Source: Dichotomicrobium sp964540795 (lineage in GTDB: Bacteria > Pseudomonadota > Alphaproteobacteria > Rhizobiales > Rhodomicrobiaceae). Taken from it: DNA of 64,000 bases. The number at the start of each line of letters is the position of its first letter. The stretch's first letter is position 1. A program made the position numbers and the translations under genes. The notes beneath the pieces were generated by a model that saw only the letters and a program-made list of their open reading frames with translations, ran no database searches and had not been told where the DNA came from. Below, in pieces: positions 1 through 7,147 of the stretch. The stretch lies in NCBI GenBank assembly GCA_964540795.1, contig CAZINX010000006.1, positions 1 to 64,000 on the forward strand, read 5' to 3'.

Positions 1-239
1 TGGCCCTCGTATGATGTTCCCCGCTCGCTCACGCCGCCTGCCCGCCCAAAACGCCCGATCGCCATCAATTCGATGAAAACTACGCGTGAAAAACTTGTAC
101 GCGAGCGGTGCGATGCGGGCAAGTCTGCGGACGGGGGAGGATGTGACGATCCGCGGCAAAAGCTGCCTTGAGCAGTCACACCCCCGCGAGGGGGGATGAT
201 TATTACATTGTGGGTCAGTTTCGACCCACGGTCAGGCCG
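1..239. other. Non-coding left edge of window
   Basis: No convincing gene is seen here. It contains two small inverted repeats, CCCCC/GGGGG around a gcga loop at 181-194 and GTGGGTC/GACCCAC at 210-229, the latter directly after the primase stop. No second copy of the attachment-like sequence at 5507-5520 is present. Confidence 0.5.
210..229 (-). terminator. Hairpin after primase-like gene
   Basis: Seven-base arms GTGGGTC (210-216) and GACCCAC (223-229) with a six-base loop begin about ten bases after the stop of the leftward primase-like gene. There is no clear U tract, so termination is plausible rather than shown. Confidence 0.35.
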
Positions 240-1394
240 TCATGGCCGCTTCTTGCCCGGCTTCATGGCGACGACATCGCCATCCTCGCTTTCGGGTTCG
301 ACACGGCCGAACGTATAGAGCGCCGCGCTGAACTGACCGAGTTCGCGTGCCGCGTCGCGGATCCTGATGAGCAGGCCAGCTTCTTCCGCCACGCGGCGCA
401 CCTGCTCGATGCGTTTGCGGTTCGTCAGGCCGGGGATCACGCGCTGTTCCGACATAGCGTGCGCGCTGATCGCGAATGGCTCGCCGCGCGCCACCCGGCC
501 GCCGTGCTGGCGTTTCAGGTCGACCATGAGGGCAAGTGCCTGCGGAAAGACGTCGCCGGCCGTGGCCCGCAGCGCGTCGATCTCCGCATGGCTCAGCCGG
601 ACATAAGCACCGCCTGCCGGACGGCGGCCACCGGCTGTCATGTAGTGCCACACGCTGCGCGCGGTGGTCCGGACCTTGCCAGGCGTCTCTGGCTCGACCT
701 GATGCACCTCGTTGAACCATAACGCTTCGGCCTCGCATTCCTCGTAGCTCGCGAAGCTGAAATTCAGCCGTAGATAGTTGAAGAGCGAGACGTTACGCGT
801 GCCGACCGGGTTCGGGTGCAATGACCGGACGCGGTCACCGGAGGCGTTCCCGGGCCGGGGCCTGCTGCGATCATCGAAGCGCGGCAAGTTGGCAAGATCC
901 TGCCACGAACCGCGCACGAACTGGTAAGGATGGCCGGACAGCCGGTTCCAGCTTGGCGGCACCACCACGATCGCCGCCGGGCCCGCCTTGATCTCAACTT
1001 CCAGGCCCTCCGGTCCGCGCAGATTGGAAGGCTGTTCGTTGCCGCAGGCGCGATACCACAGCTGGTAGCCCCGGCGAGTGGCAATGATCAGCGGCGTGTC
1101 GCCGAACCGGTCGAGCATCGGCTCCAGCAGCGATGCCGCATCGATGTCGACGACCACGATCCTCGATAGCCCGCAGAGAACGCCGATGTTTGCGGATGGA
1201 TGCTCTGCGATCCACTTCTCGACGGCGCGCCTGCCGGGGCACCGCCGCCATTTTGGATAGCCTGACATCAGCGCAACCTTGCCGTCATCGCTACCCAGCG
1301 GCATTACGGCCAGTCCGAGGGCGGACAGCGCCAGCGCGGCCTCCGCAAATGGTTCACGGCGGTCTTCGCGCCGCGCCTCAGGCGACGGGGTCAC
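240..1394 (-). CDS. Prim-Pol-like bifunctional primase/polymerase N-domain protein
   Basis: About 384 residues. Seen: a VVVDID motif near residues 80-85 followed by a hydrophobic strand and TRRGYQLWY near 107-116, in the order found in the catalytic N domain of bifunctional DNA primase/polymerases (PF09250), where the D-x-D acids bind metal. No helicase domain follows; the C-terminal half is unrecognised. Start: the GTG at 1394 is chosen because a purine-rich GGGGGCGAG lies just upstream and it overlaps the preceding HTH gene by 17 bp; an ATG at 1466 would overlap that gene by 89 bp. Inferred role: replication or priming of the integrative element. Family call moderate. Confidence 0.6.
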   Translation of the reverse strand: MTPSPEARREDRREPFAEAALALSALGLAVMPLGSDDGKVALMSGYPKWRRCPGRRAVEKWIAEHPSANIGVLCGLSRIVVVDIDAASLLEPMLDRFGDTPLIIATRRGYQLWYRACGNEQPSNLRGPEGLEVEIKAGPAAIVVVPPSWNRLSGHPYQFVRGSWQDLANLPRFDDRSRPRPGNASGDRVRSLHPNPVGTRNVSLFNYLRLNFSFASYEECEAEALWFNEVHQVEPETPGKVRTTARSVWHYMTAGGRRPAGGAYVRLSHAEIDALRATAGDVFPQALALMVDLKRQHGGRVARGEPFAISAHAMSEQRVIPGLTNRKRIEQVRRVAEEAGLLIRIRDAARELGQFSAALYTFGRVEPESEDGDVVAMKPGKKRP

Positions 1395-1632
1395 GCTCGC
1401 CCCCGGCCGCTGCAGCAGTGTGATCCGCCTCGAGCCGGCGCAGCCACGCATCAATCTCCGAGACACGGATCAGACGCCGCGAGCCGACCTTGAAGGAGGC
1501 TAGCGCGCCGCTGTTCAGCACCTCGTAAAGCTTGGTTCGACCGATCCCGGCGATACGTGCCGCTTCCGCGGGCGATACGGCGATCCGATCCGGCGTTCGA
1601 GCGCGCGTTGGCGCATCGCAAAATTCCGTCAT
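1378..1632 (-). CDS. AlpA/excisionase-type helix-turn-helix protein
   Basis: 84 residues. Seen: a single HTH unit, VSPAEAARIAGIGRTKLYEV through RRLIRVSEIDAWLRRLE (about residues 19-67), the pattern of the excise/HTH_17 DNA-binding family. Known: in P4-like elements such proteins act as excisionase or activator of the integrase. Its 3' end overlaps the primase-like gene, so the two are co-transcribed. A 13-bp-arm inverted repeat (1635-1670) sits three bases upstream of its start and holds a TATAAG hexamer in its loop, which suggests autoregulation. Inferred role: directionality or expression control of the element. Confidence 0.75.
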   Translation of the reverse strand: MTEFCDAPTRARTPDRIAVSPAEAARIAGIGRTKLYEVLNSGALASFKVGSRRLIRVSEIDAWLRRLEADHTAAAAGGERDPVA

Positions 1633-1634
1633 CG

Positions 1635-1670
1635 CTGTTCACTCGTGCGTGCTTATACACGAGCGAACAG
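1635..1670 (-). promoter_or_regulatory. Inverted-repeat operator overlapping a -10-like hexamer
   Basis: Arms CTGTTCaCTCGTG (1635-1647) and CACGAGcGAACAG (1658-1670) match except at one position. On the minus strand the ten-base loop contains TATAAG (1652-1657), a good -10 hexamer, but no clear -35 is visible. It lies immediately upstream of the HTH gene, so a repressor bound here would block its transcription. Inferred. Confidence 0.5.
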
Positions 1671-1685
1671 AACCGCGTGATAGGT

Positions 1686-1713
1686 GGTCAGAAAAAGCTG
1701 CAAGTTTCTGACC
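1686..1713. promoter_or_regulatory. Second inverted repeat upstream of the HTH gene
   Basis: Perfect nine-base arms GGTCAGAAA (1686-1694) and TTTCTGACC (1705-1713) with a ten-base loop, 54 bp upstream of the HTH gene start. It could be a second operator or an integrase/excisionase arm site. Function inferred from position only. Confidence 0.4.
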
Positions 1714-1961
1714 AATTATTGACCGGCAACCAAGATGCAGGTTCACATGCGGGATATCTCGCGCGGCTGCCCGCGCATAGGAACGGGGTGCGCCACATCG
1801 GTAAACGCGTCATTATCTCCGCCAAGCGACTGACCGTTCCGTTGTTGCCCGTGAAAGCCGTAGAAGTGCGATCCGATGGCAGCAGCCGATGGATCAAGAA
1901 CCAGGAACACCAGCAGACAGGGCACGCGCCAGGTTGAAGCGTCCCGACAGGCGAGATGTCC

Positions 1962-1996
1962 GGTGAAGCGGCGCCCCCTGTTACCGCCGCTTCACC
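1962..1996 (-). repeat. Inverted repeat spanning the stop codon of the downstream cargo gene
   Basis: Perfect 11-base arms GGTGAAGCGGC (1962-1972) and GCCGCTTCACC (1986-1996) flank a 13-base loop that contains the stop codon (1981-1983). In leftward mRNA this would fold into a strong hairpin at the end of the two-gene cargo unit. No U tract follows, so it may be a 3' stabiliser or a weak terminator. Confidence 0.45.
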
Positions 1997-2835
1997 TGCC
2001 ATACACCGACGGCCGTCCTTACGGTGTTTTTGGCAGGCGCATTCGCTTCGGGATAGCGCTCCATGAACCTGTCCCGCACGAGGCGGCATGTTGAATTGGA
2101 TGTGTCGATGGTGGCACCCTCGTCTGCCAATTCGTCCAAGAAAGCCAGAACACGTTCCTGCTGCTCGGGTGGGCGACCCGGACATTTCGGCTTCGGCATT
2201 TGCGGGAATATCTGGCACAATAGATTTGCTTCATCGGCACTCAGTTTTCCGTCCTCATCGAGGGCTACGACATCGCGTAGACGAACGACCCGGTGCTTTC
2301 GCAGAAAATCCACCGCGTCGATGTCGTCGGCGACGATCATGACCGAGGTCATCGCGCGCGCCTGCTGCGCAGCAGCTTCAAGGATCGTGCTCGCCATGTC
2401 GATCCTGTCGAGGCGGAGCACCAGGAAAAAGACGATTACCCCGTCCTCAAGGCGACGCGTGCCGAGCTTCCAGACAGTCGCAAAGCCGTGCAGGAGCCGC
2501 GTATTGCCCTCAAGCTGCAATGCTGCGGCGAGCGAACGCACGAAGGCGTCGCCTTCGACCCCATAAAGCGAGCAGGTCGGCGACAACGGGAAGGTCTCAC
2601 CTGTCCGCCGGCACACGCCCCTTGTCTCTTCTTCATTGACGCAAATGACCTCAGCCATGTGCGTATCATCACAGACCACGCAAACAGTTGTGTCTGGAAG
2701 ACCCCTCGGCACCAGCCATCCGGCCTTCATCATTGGCGACAGACGGTCCGCTGAGGCGAATTGATGTGCAAAGATATGTTGTCCGATGTGTCTCAACAGG
2801 GCCTCCAGGAGAGGGAGCGGCTCAGTCGTCATCAT
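1981..2835 (-). CDS. Unrecognised protein with Cys/His cluster and C-terminal HTH-like region
   Basis: About 284 residues from the ATG at 2835; an upstream in-frame ATG at 2883 would overlap the preceding gene by 62 bp. Seen: a zinc-ribbon-like cluster C52, C55, H59, C65, C75 near the N-terminus. A middle section resembles no fold I can name. The basic C-terminal part (about the last 60 residues), with RLVRDRFMERYPEANAPAKN, reads like a winged helix. The gene overlaps the end of the upstream gene (2822) by 14 bp, so the two are translationally coupled and probably act together. Inferred: cargo of the integrative element, possibly defence or regulation. I do not recognise the family. Confidence 0.7.
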   Translation of the reverse strand: MMTTEPLPLLEALLRHIGQHIFAHQFASADRLSPMMKAGWLVPRGLPDTTVCVVCDDTHMAEVICVNEEETRGVCRRTGETFPLSPTCSLYGVEGDAFVRSLAAALQLEGNTRLLHGFATVWKLGTRRLEDGVIVFFLVLRLDRIDMASTILEAAAQQARAMTSVMIVADDIDAVDFLRKHRVVRLRDVVALDEDGKLSADEANLLCQIFPQMPKPKCPGRPPEQQERVLAFLDELADEGATIDTSNSTCRLVRDRFMERYPEANAPAKNTVRTAVGVWQVKRR

Positions 2836-4048
2836 TCTGAACCCGGCGGGGTGCGAGGAGCCCCCAACCCGTGAAGAGTTCATCGGCGATGTAGCGGTCA
2901 GTGTCGTCCTGCTCTCTTAGGTTGGTACGTCCGTTTGGCTTCAGTTCTACCGCGCGAATCTTGGGTTTCAGATGCGGCTTTGAGGGCGGCGCAAACAGAA
3001 TCACACGTGCACCCACGACGGTCCATCCATCGTGTTCGAATGGGCTCTGGTCGCCAAAATCATTTCGGGCAATATCGTAGACGTCGAGGTCAGTTTCGCG
3101 ATGCTTTCTGGCGTCAAATGTGTAGAGCCCGCCACCAGGCGAGAGCACCCTGATCTCGTCGATCTTGGCGCGCATGAAGCGCGATTGGTCTTCGAGTACT
3201 GGTTTGAAGGGACACGAGAGCACCGCGAAGTTGACCTCGCGGCGGATCAACGGTTCGAGCTCGGGATTCCGATTTGAAAAGGCTGCGAAGAATGCTTCGG
3301 CTACATCTTCTATGAAGCGTCTGCCGCCAATCGTTACAACATCGAGCTCGTTTCGCTCGCGGTCGAAAATCACCGAGATGCTGTCTACCTTTGCCCGAAC
3401 CTGTGTCTGAACACGGGTCTCTACGAACACTTCCTCCGTGATCATGCGTGCTTCCGCAAAGACCGTGACCTGTTCAAGTGAGCGACGGCTGTGGGTCTGT
3501 TCCGGAAAAACGACCCTGCTGAAGTGGTGGGTTTCGAGATTGCCTGGAGAGTCGAATGAAGGAGAAGCACGAATTGCGTCACGTACAAGCTCCTCGAAAC
3601 GTGTCTGTCGCTCGGGCTCGAACGACAGTGTCATCCCATTTGGACGTCTGACCCGGAAAGCCTTCCATGATCGTTTGTTGAGGCCTTGATCGACGTGGAG
3701 CGCTGACAGGCAATACTCGAAAAGTTCGTCGCTCTGGAGCGCCAGCCAGACCGCCGCTGTTTCCATCCCGCCGACAAGTTGATCGAACTCGTAGCGGAAA
3801 GCCCGGTCATGATAGAGAACCGAGCGAACTGTGGGTTTGCTGCCGTGCAGGGCAAGACCGGCAATCTGCTGCAGTCGCACCCAAGCAGTCGCGTTTTCGC
3901 TGACTGCTTCTTGCACTGCCAGGCCAAGCGACCGACCGCTCAGAGTCCAGTCAATTCTTGCTGCTTCCTCTGGTGCAAGAGCATAGAGCAAGTCCCGGAT
4001 GAGGTCGTGATCGCTTCCAGCAATCAGGCGAGGAATATCGATCGCCAC
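2822..4048 (-). CDS. Unrecognised 408-residue cargo protein
   Basis: GTG start at 4048 with GGAG a few bases upstream. Seen: no signal peptide, no membrane segment and no P-loop. The N-terminal 120 residues look helical. The C-terminal half is a mixed strand/helix region ending in KPKIRAVELKPNGRTNLREQ. It is coupled by overlap to the Cys/His-cluster gene downstream and lies next to the integrase, the usual cargo position in small elements. The visibly lower GC of this gene suggests a different origin from the host genes. No function can be assigned. Candidates are an anti-phage effector, a toxin-antitoxin-like unit or an element replication accessory. Confidence 0.7.
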   Translation of the reverse strand: MAIDIPRLIAGSDHDLIRDLLYALAPEEAARIDWTLSGRSLGLAVQEAVSENATAWVRLQQIAGLALHGSKPTVRSVLYHDRAFRYEFDQLVGGMETAAVWLALQSDELFEYCLSALHVDQGLNKRSWKAFRVRRPNGMTLSFEPERQTRFEELVRDAIRASPSFDSPGNLETHHFSRVVFPEQTHSRRSLEQVTVFAEARMITEEVFVETRVQTQVRAKVDSISVIFDRERNELDVVTIGGRRFIEDVAEAFFAAFSNRNPELEPLIRREVNFAVLSCPFKPVLEDQSRFMRAKIDEIRVLSPGGGLYTFDARKHRETDLDVYDIARNDFGDQSPFEHDGWTVVGARVILFAPPSKPHLKPKIRAVELKPNGRTNLREQDDTDRYIADELFTGWGLLAPRRVQNDDD

Positions 4049-4185
4049 GGTTGATCTCCGAACGATACCTCAAGACGTAGAGTTCTCCCAAATGGTTCTT
4101 GCTGCGATTCGCGGTTGGCATCAACACGTTGTCGCTGAATTGTTTTTCGTCTTGGAAATTGTCGCAGCCCACACAGGGGCAGCAG

Positions 4186-5352
4186 TCAGGGGCGGGTGCT
4201 AACGGGCGCTCGGGACGTAACGTACTTCTCCCACTCCTGCATGAGTGCGCGCCGCTTCTGGAACAGATCGCCGCGTGCGTATGCGGCCTCGGCCTTGTCC
4301 TTGAGCCGGTGCGCCAGTGCAGCCTCGATGACCTCGCGCGGAAACTGCGTCGTCTCACCAGCCCATTCGCGGAAGCTCGACCGGAACCCATGCACGGTGA
4401 CATCCTTGCGCCCAAGCCGCTTCAGCACCGCAGAAAGCGTCATGTCGCTGATCGGCCGGCGCGGATCCTTGACGCTCGGAAACACCAGCGCTTCAGGATC
4501 TCCCGGCTCAGGCAATTGCGCCATCGCCGCAGCAGACAGGGGAACCCGGTGCTCCTTCGCCGCCTTCATGCGCGCCGCAGGCACCGTCCAGACCCCCTGC
4601 TCAAAGTCAAACTCGGACCAGTTTGCGCCTCGCACTTCACCCGAGCGCGCCGCCGTCAGGATGGCAAAGGCCAGCGCCCGGGCACCGACGCCGGAACATT
4701 CGCTCAGGGCGGACATGAAGCCCGGCACCTCGCGCCAGTCCATGGCAGGGAAATGGGCAACCGCGCGAACCTTGTTCGGTTGCGCCAAGACTTGGTCGAG
4801 ATGGCCGCGCCAGCGCGCCGGGTTGCCCCCCTCGCGCTTTCCGAGCGCTGTCGCATAATCCAGCACCGCTTCGATCCGCTGACGCACCCGGCTGGCGGTT
4901 TCGGATTTTTCGGTCCAGATCGGGTTCAGGACCGCGAGTATGTCATTGGTCTCGATCGACCGCACCTCCCGGTTGCCAAGGATTGTTAAGACATAACGCT
5001 CAAGCGTGCTTGTCCACTGCGCGGCATGTTTGGCGTTGCGCCAGCTTTCACGCTTGGCCGCGACAAGAGCGTGTGCGGCCTCACTGAATGTCAATTTCTG
5101 GGATTTCGCTTTTTCGCTCAGGGGATCACGGCCTTCGGCAATTCGCCGCCGGGCATCAAGCGCCCGCTCGCGCGCCATCGCAAGGGTAACCTCTGGCCAC
5201 GACCCGAGCCCCATGTCGCGACGCCGACCGTCAATCTGGTAGCGGAGCACCCAGGACCGTGCACCGGAGGGTTTGACGAGCAGCATGAGGCCGCGGCCAT
5301 CGGTATGCCGTCCCGGCCCTGCGGTGGCAACTTTTCGAGCCGAAAGACGCAT
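4186..5352 (-). CDS. P4-type tyrosine recombinase (integrase)
   Basis: 388 residues, a normal length for the family. Seen: an N-terminal arm-binding domain (DUF4102-like, about 1-90), a SAM-like core-binding domain (about 90-180), and a catalytic domain with R236 (TAARSGEVR), a K in the RMKAAKEHRVPLS strand, H321-x-x-R324, H348 and the nucleophile Y358. All catalytic residues are present, so the enzyme looks active. Known: P4-type integrases insert elements into tRNA 3' ends by site-specific recombination. The gene starts 148 bp from the tRNA-like sequence at 5507-5520, matching the usual int-att arrangement. ATG start at 5352 with AGGGA upstream. Confidence 0.93.
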   Translation of the reverse strand: MRLSARKVATAGPGRHTDGRGLMLLVKPSGARSWVLRYQIDGRRRDMGLGSWPEVTLAMARERALDARRRIAEGRDPLSEKAKSQKLTFSEAAHALVAAKRESWRNAKHAAQWTSTLERYVLTILGNREVRSIETNDILAVLNPIWTEKSETASRVRQRIEAVLDYATALGKREGGNPARWRGHLDQVLAQPNKVRAVAHFPAMDWREVPGFMSALSECSGVGARALAFAILTAARSGEVRGANWSEFDFEQGVWTVPAARMKAAKEHRVPLSAAAMAQLPEPGDPEALVFPSVKDPRRPISDMTLSAVLKRLGRKDVTVHGFRSSFREWAGETTQFPREVIEAALAHRLKDKAEAAYARGDLFQKRRALMQEWEKYVTSRAPVSTRP

Positions 5353-5692
5353 CGGTCCCTACAATCGTTCCCACACATGGAAGCGATTTGAGGCGTACAG
5401 CTACAAACGTCCACGATCAAGTACGAAAGCTATCTTATTGATTCAAAATGATCTCTGAGGCAGTCAGTGAACATCTGCGATCATGCACGAACGCAGGCGT
5501 GGCGGACTCCCTCTCCGCCACATTGTCGATCACCTGTCTGAACCGGTTCCCTGTCCTTTTTTGATCTCCCGCAGAGAGTTGCTGGTGGTCCGAGCTTTCG
5601 GTTCAGCCGATCCGCGGTCAAGCACTGTCTGCGCGTGCAGGAAGCCCGGACCTTCCCGCGCCAGCGCTGCCGCAAGGCCGGTCGCGGCACGT
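5353..5692. other. Junction between integrative element and polysaccharide locus
   Basis: 340 bp without a supported gene. It contains the integrase upstream region (A/T-rich 5400-5460), the attachment-like sequence at 5500-5520, and the 3' flank of the Wzz-like gene. Base composition changes from A/T-rich to GC-rich around 5480. Confidence 0.5.
5500..5520 (+). other. Candidate attachment site (tRNA-Ser 3'-end-like)
   Basis: CTCCCTCTCCGCCA at 5507-5520 matches the 3' end, including CCA, typical of tRNA-Ser genes with a GGAGAG acceptor stem. No T-arm or anticodon arm precedes it, so it is not a tRNA gene. It reads as the duplicated target fragment left at the far end of an inserted element. 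It is also half of a perfect inverted repeat, TGGCGGA (5500-5506) against TCCGCCA (5514-5520). The complete target tRNA would be expected left of position 1. Confidence 0.5.
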
Positions 5693-7147
5693 TCAGGGAA
5701 GTGTCGGCTTCGCGACCGGGTCGCCCAAGCGCGGCAGCCGGGCAACGACAGGAGCTTTCGTCAACCCGGCAAAATCCCTTGCTGCGCGCAGGCGCTGATC
5801 GAGCAGCTCCATGACCGTTGCTAGCCCCAGGCCCAGCGAAACGCCGGCAAAAATGCTTGCCACGAGATAGATTATGCCCGGCGGCGTCACCGGCGCCTTG
5901 GGATCGGCGGGCGGGTCGATCACCTTCACGCGCTCAGGTTCCTGAAACCGCCCAAGCGCGTAGCTGATGGAGGCATCCGCGAAGCGCTCGCGCAGCGCAT
6001 CGTAGCGCCCGCGCGCTTGTGCGACATCGGCCTTGAGCGCATCCGCGCGCGCGCGAACCGGCTCCAGCCGCCGCAGCGACGCGCGCTCTTCGTCCATTTC
6101 AGCCTGCAGGTCCGCCACCACCTGCGCCCTGGCGCTCGCCCGCGCGCGCGCATCCTGCAGGTTGGCGAGCTGTGCGGCCGGCACCTTGGCCAGCGCGTCG
6201 GTTGAAGCGGTTTGCGTAGCGGACGCCTGGCCCTTGCCGAGCCGCGCAACAACCTGCGCGCGCTCCTGCTCCAGTTGGCTCAGCCGCTGCTCGACGCTCT
6301 GCACCTGCGAGTGAGAGGCGGTATATCGCGCCGACAAGAGCGCCAATTCGCCCCTCGCCTCCGCAATTCGGCGATCCAGCTCTTCGACGGCCGGGTTGCC
6401 GCTGATGAGCTTGCGCTGTGCGGCCTCGACGTCGAGGCGCGCGGCTGTCAGTTGCGCGCGGGCAGATCGCAGGTCGGTTTCCAGCCGCTCGATCTGCCGG
6501 GTCTTCGCCGCCACAAGTGCCGGTATGTCCTCCCCGTACTGGTCGCGCAACGCCGCCAGACGGTCCTCAAGCCGGTCGAGATGAGCGCGCTGGTCTTTCA
6601 TCTGCTCCTGCAGGAAGGTTCGCGTTGCTTCAAGCCGGCTTTTGGCAGGCGACAGGAGTTGATCCAGGAACCTGTCGCTGATGGCCTGCAGCAACGCGCC
6701 CATTCCCTCGGGGTTGCCCCCGGACAGCCGCAACTCGATCAGGTTGTTGCCCGCAAGCTCGACGGAAACCGCCGCGGCCAGATTGCGGACTTCGAGCGCG
6801 ACTTCGGCGGGTGTTGCGTTGTCGGCAATCACGTCCCGCTCGCGGAGGACGCCGAGAAGGATGTGTTCGCTGCGCAGGAGCGAGCGCAGCGCGCCGATGC
6901 GGTCCTTGAGATTCAGGCCAATCGCAAAGTCATCGAGAAACGGGTTTGCCGTGCTCGGCTCCTGCAACAGCAGGATCGTTTTGGCCTCATATGTCTTGGG
7001 CGCCATTCGCGCGGCCAGCAGTCCCAGCGGGATCATCAGCACGATCGGCACGCAGATGAGATAGCGCCGCCGCCAGCCTGCCTCCATGAAGCGGCGGATG
7101 ATCTCGATCAGGTTCGGGCCGGGCATCGTGCCGCTGTTATCGGTCAT
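5693..7147 (-). CDS. Wzz/GumC-like polysaccharide co-polymerase (no kinase domain)
   Basis: 484 residues from the ATG at 7147, which overlaps the previous gene by 11 bp; a longer frame to 7306 would run deep into that gene. Seen: a short cytoplasmic N-terminus, a first membrane segment (YLICVPIVLMIPLGLLAARM), a Wzz-type periplasmic domain, a long coiled coil of about 200 residues, and a second membrane segment near the C-terminus (IIYLVASIFAGVSLGLGLA) preceded by the Pro-rich PCP motif. It ends soon after TM2, so no fused tyrosine kinase is present; the separate ATPase-like gene at 17846-18514 is the likely partner. Known role: sets chain length in Wzy-dependent polymerisation, at the inner membrane. 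Confidence 0.85.
   Translation of the reverse strand: MTDNSGTMPGPNLIEIIRRFMEAGWRRRYLICVPIVLMIPLGLLAARMAPKTYEAKTILLLQEPSTANPFLDDFAIGLNLKDRIGALRSLLRSEHILLGVLRERDVIADNATPAEVALEVRNLAAAVSVELAGNNLIELRLSGGNPEGMGALLQAISDRFLDQLLSPAKSRLEATRTFLQEQMKDQRAHLDRLEDRLAALRDQYGEDIPALVAAKTRQIERLETDLRSARAQLTAARLDVEAAQRKLISGNPAVEELDRRIAEARGELALLSARYTASHSQVQSVEQRLSQLEQERAQVVARLGKGQASATQTASTDALAKVPAAQLANLQDARARASARAQVVADLQAEMDEERASLRRLEPVRARADALKADVAQARGRYDALRERFADASISYALGRFQEPERVKVIDPPADPKAPVTPPGIIYLVASIFAGVSLGLGLATVMELLDQRLRAARDFAGLTKAPVVARLPRLGDPVAKPTLP

Larger units (their letters stand above)
1633..1980. other. Regulatory intergenic region of the element
   Basis: 348 bp without a supported gene. It holds two inverted repeats (1635-1670 and 1686-1713) next to the HTH gene start, and a strong inverted repeat (1962-1996) at the end of the neighbouring gene. 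The short open frames that cross it do not have the codon pattern of the genes around them. Confidence 0.5.
1..5520. mobile_element. Right-hand part of a small integrative element (satellite-like), left end outside window
   Basis: Seen: a P4-type integrase, an AlpA/excisionase-like HTH gene, a Prim-Pol-like gene and two unrecognised genes all lie leftward on the minus strand, and a tRNA-Ser 3'-end-like sequence lies at 5507-5520 just beyond the integrase. The stretch 2800-4100 is visibly richer in A and T than the polysaccharide genes that follow. Known: integrase, AlpA-like regulator and primase are the usual core of P4-like satellites and small integrative elements. Inferred: this is such an element or its remnant. 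No capsid, relaxase or plasmid replication gene is visible. The left boundary and target tRNA are not in the window. Confidence 0.55.
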
